From the NCBI GenBank assembly GCA_905221605.1, contig CAJNDS010000066.1, positions 1 through 64,000 on the forward strand: a stretch of DNA of 64,000 nt, given 5' to 3'. Of the stretch, positions 57,468 to 64,000 are shown in pieces (the first letter of the stretch is position 1; each line of letters opens with the position of its first letter). This DNA is from Symbiodinium natans (Eukaryota > Sar > Dinophyceae > Suessiales > Symbiodiniaceae). The position numbers and the translations under genes were made by a program. The notes beneath the pieces are model-generated. The model saw nothing but the letters and a program-made list of their open reading frames with translations, was not told where the DNA came from and did no database searches.

Positions 57468-58369
57468 CTACTGCTGAGTACCCAAGCCCAAGTTGGGTGG
57501 ATGGGTTTCACTCCAATATCGGGTGCACTGGCAGTGCCGCCAGTTTCTCGCAGCCCAAGCCGCTACATTTGACCCCATGGCGGCATGGCGAAAGCCCCTG
57601 CTGCTACCCCAATATTGGCAATGTAGCGTGAAGTTTCGGAGACCCGAGAATTGAAGCAGCAACAGCAACAACAAACCACAACAAACAACACACGAATGCT
57701 CGCCAGCACCCCGGGCATGTGAAGCTTCAGAAAAGCTTCAAAAGGCACGGCGAATCCCCGAGTCCTCGTCCTCTCGTCCTCGTGACTGTCAAGCACTTTT
57801 GACACGTTACGATCCTTGTGACTGTCGGCATTTTCGGTGCCTTCGAAGCTTCAAACAAGATCCAAATCATCTCCAAAGCTGACGACCGTCACCAGGATCG
57901 TCACAAAGCATTTGCTCAACCCCCTACCCCCCAACACTCGAAACGAGAACCCTGCACAACCTTTAAATAAAGACCCCGACCGCAATGTGCCTGGACAGTG
58001 CCTGCGGTGCGAAATGCGCGAAATGCGATGCTCCGAACAAAGCAAGGACCATGAAGCTCTTACCCTTCGGCCTCCAATGGGCACATGACAGAGAAGGCGG
58101 AGCCATGTGCCCGTCGACAGTCCGGACCTTGCTGTGGGTCCAAAGCCTCCCAAAAAAAGCCTCACACAAAAAGCCTGTCCCCAAAACCAAAAAGCCTCCC
58201 AAAAACAAAACCTCCCCACAAGCTTTCCGTTGATTCTTTTTTGGCCGGGCCGCAGTGGCACGAAAGCCAAGAACGATCCCGGGCAATAGGCGCCTTGCGA
58301 AGCCGTGGAAAGCAGCAAAACTGCCGAAAAGGGCGAGAAAGGTGTAGGTGCGGTGTGGGTCCTTGGTTT

Positions 58370-58430
58370 GGGTTTAAGACAATTGCCAGACAGATCCTGG
58401 AGCCAAACATCGGTCAGAACCTTCAAGGCA
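58370..58430 (-). CDS. Exon-like segment, unrecognised
   Basis: The minus strand reads LKVLTDVWLQDLSGNCL. It is short but protein-like and lies between the putative start (60,249) and stop (57,360) of one gene. Confidence 0.3.
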
Positions 58431-59435
58431 CGTCTCCAGTCAGAGCTGCAGCTCCACTTCCCAACCGCTTGAACTCTTGAACTGACATCGCGAAAGCCCG
58501 CAAGCCCGACATCCTCTCCGCCTCAAGCCAAAGCCTAAGGTTGGAACCAGGAAGCGCACTGCCCCGCAGTGACCTGAAATCGGTACTTCTGCATCCTACT
58601 CATTCCAGAACTTTGAGCATGAGTTTGGGGCTGGTGCCCAGTCTGCCCACTCCATGCTCAGGGCTGGGCACGCGCTCGGGACATGGAAAACATCCGCCAT
58701 GGCCCACAAAGGACTCGCAGAGGACTCACAGAGGACTCGTGGGACTCGACTTCGACTGGTGGGACCCACGGGGCGCCTCGACCCTTTGTGAAGTGGGAGT
58801 CGGGTTTGATACGAAATTAGGGGGTTCTTCTCATGTCAAGTTTCTGAATGGGTCTGATACTGGTATAAAGTTCCAGTAATGCTCACAGAGTCTGATGATT
58901 TGTCTGAATGAGCCCGAGTACATTGACTCTGGCAGATTCCTTATGCCTCACAAGCCAGCTGGACAGCTTAGATATTCATCAGTTCACAGCTTCAGGGTTC
59001 CAGGGTCGGATGCCATGTGTCAACCTTGTTTCACAAGGTTCCTGGCTCTGCTGGACTTTATGTGACATCTGTCACATGCTCCCTCATGTTTAGTAGCGAG
59101 CGAGGGCGCACTTGGATTTCGACTTCACCCTTTTAGATGGGAGTCTTGTACGCTCTCTGGAAAAACCCCTGGCTGGTAACAAATGGTATCGAACGGTGTG
59201 GCATGGCCCTTTAGGTATACGGCGGGTCCCCACGGCAATCTACTCTACATCCTTTGCAAGAATTTACTGCTTTCACGACATACACACAAAGCACTGCCAT
59301 GTTACTATCAGAATTTCAGCATGCAAGGTGTACATGAAAGTGTGTAGGGCATGGGTCCCAAAAGGGTCCTAACAAAAAGCTCAACCATGCGCTACAGTTC
59401 CCAAAGTCAAAGTTCCAGTTCCAACCAAGCACCAG

Positions 59436-59768
59436 TTGGCTTTTCCATCTACGGGCCACCCCCGGGTCTTTCCACAAAATCAAAGTCCCAGTTCCAACCA
59501 ATCAGCGCCTGCCCAACACGTTGACTTCCTCCAGCCAGTCCAAGGACTCAGGGATGAAATGCGAGATGCCTTGCAGCAACTCCATGTGATGCATCAACAT
59601 GAGATGCAGCAACTTACCGAACATCACAATCAGCAGCTGCACGCACTACAGGCCCACCATGAGCGGCACTTGCAGGCGATACAGTGGCAACATCAGCAGG
59701 AGATGCAAAACCTGATCCGATCCCTGCATGAACACATGGACACTCAGTACTGGCAGTGGTGGGGGTGA
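59436..59768 (+). CDS. Gln/His-rich coiled-coil reading frame on the opposite strand
   Basis: A 110-codon frame starts with ATG and ends with TGA. Residues 38-105 form a Gln- and His-rich helix with repeated HEMQQL, HHNQQLHAL and HQQEMQNL words, as in a coiled coil. The frame begins inside a region where a 22-base sequence (59407-59428) is repeated at 59480-59501; upstream of the first copy the Ser/Gln-rich frame is +1 relative to it (RYSSQSQSSSSNQ), so the original gene may be interrupted. It is the best plus-strand candidate in the window. Confidence 0.4.
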   Translation: MAFPSTGHPRVFPQNQSPSSNQSAPAQHVDFLQPVQGLRDEMRDALQQLHVMHQHEMQQLTEHHNQQLHALQAHHERHLQAIQWQHQQEMQNLIRSLHEHMDTQYWQWWG

Positions 59769-59919
59769 CTTGTCTGAGTCTGAGTCTGTGTCAATGTTAG
59801 CAGCCCGAGAGCTGACAACTTGTGTGCACCTGCTTCAGACGAGCACATGTGGGCCCTCAAGCAGATATACTCGCACGCATGCGAAGGCACTGTAGTATAC
59901 TATACTTAGAGTACACATA

Positions 59920-60249
59920 CTATGTAACATGAAACTCAGGGTGTGGAAGATTTGAAACCGGCCCATGCAATAGTCGATGCTGCAATGCCTGGTGCGGAGA
60001 TCTGCAATCATCCAAGATGGCGGAGACAATGGCGTTAAAATCCACATCATCCAACTCATCCGCATCTCCGGAGCCGTTACGCACCTCGTCAACACAAAAT
60101 CGATTGGACATTATCTGAGCTTTGGAACTCAACGCGCGCACCTCCTTGCTTGTCGGCGCGGCGCCGGCAGCAGCGAGAGCAAGCAAAACAAGAACAACAA
60201 ACATCAAGCTCTTCAGCCGAGAGGCCAAGAATGAATGCCAACGGCGCAC
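59920..60249 (-). CDS. Possible first exon with signal peptide
   Basis: The frame starts MRRWHSFLASRLKSL and continues MFVVLVLLALAAAGAAP, a clear N-terminal hydrophobic signal with small residues at a cleavage site. Then follow SSKAQIMSNRFCVDEVRN and an acidic DELDDVDFN stretch. It either ends at its own stop at 59920 (109 residues) or is spliced after about 80 residues. Some 470 bases upstream lies the stop of the previous gene (60,720), which suits a gene start here. Confidence 0.5.
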   Translation of the reverse strand: MRRWHSFLASRLKSLMFVVLVLLALAAAGAAPTSKEVRALSSKAQIMSNRFCVDEVRNGSGDADELDDVDFNAIVSAILDDCRSPHQALQHRLLHGPVSNLPHPEFHVT

Positions 60250-60256
60250 TTAACCA

Positions 60257-60460
60257 CACACACACACACACACACTGTCTGAGGGTATTTGCCGGGCGCG
60301 GCGTGGCGCGCAAAGAGTTGCGCCGCGCCCGAAGGGCGCGGCGCCGTGCGCGGCAGAAGGAAAATCAGCAGCCGCGCGTGGCGCCGCACATAATAAGAAG
60401 GCGACGCAGGAAGTATGGCGCCAACCGCGCACGGCGCCGCGCATATAAAGGGTAGCGTGC
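60257..60460. repeat. CA repeat and GGCGCCGCGC-rich block
   Basis: A CA dinucleotide run (60257-60275) is followed by 160 bases rich in GGCGCGGCGC-like words with internal inverted repeats, for example CGCCGCGCCC against GGGCGCGGCG near 60318-60345. It lies between the 60,720 stop and the 60,249 start and could be the intergenic promoter region; no known promoter motif is seen. Confidence 0.5.
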
Positions 60461-60719
60461 AAAGAATGCCCTACAAGGCCGCCTGAACCCTGGCCAAAGA
60501 GCTGTGCCCCAAGACCCCAAAACAACAACCCGCAGCCTCACACCCTTGAAAGCCTGGCCCGGCAACCTGAAGGCTCCTTCAAAACCGCGCAACCCTAACA
60601 CATTCAGATGCAAAGGGACCGTTTTGCATGGCAAGGACTGCGAGGTAGTCTTTGCAAAGCGTACTGCTATTGACAGGTTAAAACGCTTGCGAAATATTGA
60701 GGATGACGTTTGGACTTTG

Positions 60720-60905
60720 TCAGTCGTCTTCTTCGAAAAGGGCACTCATGGCCTCCGACTCGCTGTCAATGTTGTAGCATGGCATTCTTTCCTCGTCTGC
60801 ACGGTCCTCAGATGAAGCAGGATCTGGAAGGAACTCCTTCAAAGTTTCCCACTGCAGCAAGTTCCGCAGCACAAAGGGCTCCAAAGACTTGAAACAGGTC
60901 ATTGC
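60720..60905 (-). CDS. Terminal exon of an unrecognised gene, acidic C-terminus
   Basis: After a GTCAG acceptor the minus strand reads AMTCFKSLEPFVLRNLLQWE, then TLKEFLPDPASSEDRADEER and SESEAMSALFEEDD, then a TGA stop at 60720-60722. Sixty-one codons with an acidic tail make a convincing C-terminus. No family is recognised. Confidence 0.55.
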   Translation of the reverse strand, partial: AMTCFKSLEPFVLRNLLQWETLKEFLPDPASSEDRADEERMPCYNIDSESEAMSALFEEDD

Positions 60906-60959
60906 CTGACAGCCAAAAAGCCAACTGGAAGCACCTCATGCGCTCGTGCAAATGCTGCT

Positions 60960-61183
60960 CCATCTTGTCTGCACTTTCCAATGTGGGACCTGACGTGTTG
61001 AACGGCAAAAGCCGTCCAGCTTCTGAGTGCCACCCACACGCTCTTGATGACCCACGTGGCACCGTTCCAAACTTTGACATTGAAGGTTTTCGCAAACTCT
61101 GGCTTTGGGGGCTTGTGTCGCACAGCCGTGTGGGCCAGATGCAAAGACTCAAACTCGGAATGGAAGACCTCCCTGTTAAACAA
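60960..61183 (-). CDS. Exon-like segment upstream of the 60,720 stop
   Basis: The minus strand reads FHSEFESLHLAHTAVRHKPP, then TFNVKVWNGATWVIKSVWVA and LRSWTAFAVQHVRSHIGK. An overlapping frame reads KMEQHLHERMRCFQLAFW. One of the two probably joins the terminal exon; a frameshifted old mobile-element gene is another reading. Confidence 0.4.
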
Positions 61184-61812
61184 AGGGCTTTGTCCTTTTT
61201 TTTGGACTGGCGCCTCTTTACTACATCAGTAGCACAGTAGGCCGTTCTTGTGGGGCTCGAAACTCGGTGCGAGACAAGGACATCTACTTTGAGAGCCAAA
61301 CTGTACAAGCCAGCGAGTGAAAAAGAAGTCGAGACAACAAAGAAGCAACTGCAAGCGCAGAGGCCCTTAATGCAAGACAACTTTACGCAAGGCCAGCAAG
61401 GTGAGACCAATGCAAACAAGAACCTACCGGCACCAATCACTCAGCAGCCCGTCACCCAAAGCAATGCTTCGCCACGTCTGGTACAGACATTAAGCGAAAG
61501 TATGGGTAGGCCGTAAGGCAAGGAACCTCCGTCACCTAAACTGCTCAACGCGTCCGTAGAGACAGTCCCCACATAGCAATAGCACTCAGGACTCCATTGT
61601 AGATTGGCAAGAAAGTTGCAAGCACACTAAGCACAATGCACACAGAGTGCCAGAAGAGGCGCCCCCTTCCCCCCCGACGAGCGGGGGCAGACAAGGGGCT
61701 AGTGTGGCTACACTATGCTGCCGTCTGCGCTGTGTGAGTCTGGGCGTTCTCACGTAGCTATGGCCATAGGGCAGGCCTGGAGCGCAGCTTGCAAGAGGCC
61801 ATATTCTTACAG

Positions 61813-61834
61813 CCCCGCGCAGCGGCCGATTTTT
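61813..61834. repeat. Conserved CGCGCAGCGGCCGATTTTT motif, copy 1
   Basis: A 22-base sequence beginning CCCC and containing this motif occurs at 61813, 62011, 62539 and 63008, always on the plus strand. The first two copies are outside the regular tandem units. Confidence 0.85.
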
Positions 61835-62089
61835 GAGACGGCGCAAGAGCCCCAAAGGCTGCTGGCTGGTACTTGGGTAGTGTGCTTCCCAGGTACCGGG
61901 AGCCTATCGGCTTGGCGTGCTTAGCCTGGTGCAGTTTAAGGCCCACAAGGTTGCTTACCGGTCTGCAGCCAAAATTGAGTGTGAGAGTCAAGGGGCCTTA
62001 GAACTCGGAGCCCCGCGCAGCGGCCGATTTTTTGAGAGCACTTCAAGCCAGTTTACCCCGTGACTACACCTGATGCGGGACCCACAGCT

Positions 62090-63430
62090 AAGTGCTAGGC
62101 CTAGTCACTTCTGGACCTGCTGGAATAGGTCGAAGCAGCAGTTCCTCACATCCCTTCTGGGCCTTCTGGCGAAAGTTCCGGCAGCCGTTTGCAGGGCTTA
62201 ATCACTTCTGCGCCTTCTGGAGAAGTTTTAGGCAGCAGTTTGAGAGGCCTACTTACTGCTGGGCCTCCCGGAGAAGTTTAGGCAGCAGTTTGAGAGGCCT
62301 AATCACTCTGAGCCCTCCAGGAAAGGTTGAGGCAGCAGTTTGAGAAGCCTAATCACTTCTGGGCCTTCAGGCAACTGTTGGGACAGCAGTTTGAGAGGCC
62401 TAATCATTTCTGGGCCTTCTGAAAACCTTGAGGCATCAGTTTGAGAGGTCTACCACTGCTTTTGCGTGCCACAGCGCAGGAGGGCGGGCGCCCTCCTGGC
62501 CGGGCAGTGAGACGGCAGGCAAGGTGCCCAAGCAACTGCCCCGCGCAGCGGCCGATTTTTGCGACTGCAAACCTGTCACAGAATGGGCAGTTTGCGGGGC
62601 TTAATCACTTCTGGGCCTTCTGGAGAAGTTTTAGGCAGCAGTTTGAGAGGCCTACTTACTGCTGGGCCTTCCGGAGAAGTTTAGGCAGCAGTTTGAGAGG
62701 CCTAATCACTCTGAACCCTCCAGGAAAGGTTGAGGCAGCAGTTTGAGAAGCCTAATCACTTCTGGGCCTTCAGGCAACTGTTGGGACAGCAGTTTGAGAG
62801 GCCTAATCATTTCTGGGCCTTCTGAAAACCTTGAGGCATCAGTTTGAGAAGTCTACCCACTGCTTCTGCTTGCCACAGCGCAGGAGGGCGGGCGCCCTCC
62901 TGGCCGGGCAGTGAAACTGCAGGCAAGGTGCCCAAGATGCCTGTCAATAGATGCGGCGTCCATTGCTTGGCATCCAGAAACTTAAAGATACTGTGGTCCC
63001 TCAACTGCCCCGCGCAGCGGCCGATTTTTGCGACTGCAAACCTGTCACAGAATGGGCAGTTTGCGGGGCTTAATCACTTCTGGGCCTTCTGGCGAAGTTT
63101 TAGGCAGCAGCTTGAGAGGCCTGCTTACTGCTGGGCCTTCCGGAGAAGTTCAGGCAGCAATTTGAGAGGCCTAGTCACTCTGAGCCCTCCAGGAAAGGTT
63201 GAGGCAGCAGTTTGAGAAGCCTAATCACTTCTGGGCCTTCAGGCAACTGTTGGGACAGCAGTTTGAGAGGCCTAATCATTTCTGGGCCTTCTGAAAACCT
63301 TGCGGCATCAGTTTGAGAGGTCTACCCACTGCTTCTGCTTGCCACAGCGCAGGAGGGCGGGCGCCCTCCTGGCCGGGCAGTGAAACTGCAGGCAAGGTGC
63401 TCAAGATGCCTGTCAATAGATGCGGCGTCC
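62090..63430. repeat. Tandem array of three 0.4-0.47-kb units
   Basis: Units begin near 62090, 62561 and 63030; units 2 and 3 are 469 bases apart. Each contains five or six copies of a roughly 47-base sub-repeat (GCAGCAGTTTGAGAGGCCTA and CTTCTGGGCCTTC words), then a perfect hairpin GGAGGGCGGGCGCCCTCC. Units 2 and 3 also carry a GATGCCTGTCAATAGATGCG segment that unit 1 lacks. Confidence 0.85.
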
Positions 63431-63615
63431 ATTGCTTGGCCTTGTGATATCTCTCCGCCTTGCTCGCAGGTCCCGCAGGTCAATAAGCTTCAGGCTCGAG
63501 ATCTCTCTTCCTGCTGCTCCCTGGTCCGGAGAGCCCATAGGCTTTAGGTTGGCGATTTATCTGCGTGCTGCTCCCAGGTCTCGTAGGCCCAAAGGCTTCA
63601 GGTTCGTGCTTTCCG
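63431..63615. repeat. Three copies of a roughly 63-base repeat
   Basis: The words CTGCTGCTCCC(A/T)GGT and AGGCTTCAGG(T/C)T recur about every 63 bases. The sequence follows directly on the larger tandem array. Confidence 0.65.
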
Positions 63616-64000
63616 GGTAAGTACTGACACGGCCTCCGCCCTATGCTGCGACTAGCACTGTCACAAGAATGAGGGGCAGACCAGAAACCTAAGCAGCAAA
63701 CCTAAACCCTAAATGCGAAGACCTACACACCCAACTACTGCCACCACGCACAGAGCTGCACACAGACGAGCCCGCCAGGCTCATCAACAAGACGCCTTCG
63801 CGGAGCCCCGCAGCGCTAGGCGCATGATTGGCAAGTGGATGTGAGGAAGCATTTTGAGTAGATGGGAATGCTACTAAAGGATATTTAACACTACACCTCA
63901 GCTAGCCCGGCACGCTTGCACAAACTGGCAAGGATTTGGGCCCCCCAGCGTGACTGCAGGTTTTGGGATTCCCCCCCCCCCTCTTGGCAATTCCGGTACT
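63616..64000. other. Right window edge, no gene seen
   Basis: Ordinary sequence with a short CCTAAACCCTAAA stretch at 63690-63712 and a C run at 63971-63982. No exon is supported. Confidence 0.5.

Noticed and set aside
60150..60455. Arg-rich plus-strand frame that looks like a basic nuclear protein
   Set aside because: Composition comes from the GGCGCCGCGC-rich block and the CA repeat; it is opposite to the likely signal-peptide exon.

Overview
The window looks like nuclear DNA of a dinoflagellate, most likely a Symbiodiniaceae-type genome. Genes are cut into very short exons (mean about 54 nt) by introns that mostly begin with GC, sometimes GT or GA, and end in AG followed by G. Introns carry long simple repeats, satellites and fold-back elements. 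Every exon I can tie to a known family lies on the minus strand, which fits the head-to-tail one-strand gene clusters known from dinoflagellates. I saw no operons, no CRISPR array, no rRNA or tRNA and no intact transposase or reverse transcriptase.

Layout, read in the direction of transcription (high to low coordinates). At 60.9-33.6 kb there are pieces of several unrecognised minus-strand genes: a terminal exon with stop at 60,720; a gene that may start with a signal peptide at 60,249 and end at 57,360; a single RRM (RNA recognition motif) exon at 53.5 kb; a terminal exon ending at 43,987; and another ending at 39,776. At 33.6-30.6 kb lies a 42-bp minisatellite with an AGATAA-type array beside it. 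At 30.4-16.3 kb is a split gene for an ABC1/ADCK1-type atypical kinase (UbiB/COQ8 superfamily), with the invariant Lys, the ExD, HxDPxxGN and LLDHG motifs on separate exons. Its 9.9-kb intron holds two fold-back elements (19.8-21.4 and 23.2-24.2 kb) and exon-like pieces of a possible nested gene. At 15.6-0.4 kb is a gene for glutamine amidophosphoribosyltransferase (PurF), the first committed step of purine synthesis. I could resolve 26 consecutive exons whose phases all agree and which give 470 open codons; the last part of the gene runs off the left edge.

One 7.6-kb purF intron contains a striking block (2.6-8.1 kb): CCCTAAA-type repeats on its left, TTTAGGG-type repeats on its right, and between them a C-rich higher-order satellite and a mirrored 49-bp palindromic satellite. 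The right end (61.6-63.6 kb) is a tandem array of 0.4-0.47-kb units with a conserved CGCGCAGCGGCCGATTTTT motif and a GC hairpin.

The two recognised genes do not form a pathway: PurF makes phosphoribosylamine for purines, and ADCK-type kinases are linked to coenzyme Q or lipid metabolism in mitochondria or plastids. Their adjacency seems to reflect cluster organisation only. Long proline-rich or repetitive reading frames in the satellites are artefacts of periodic sequence.
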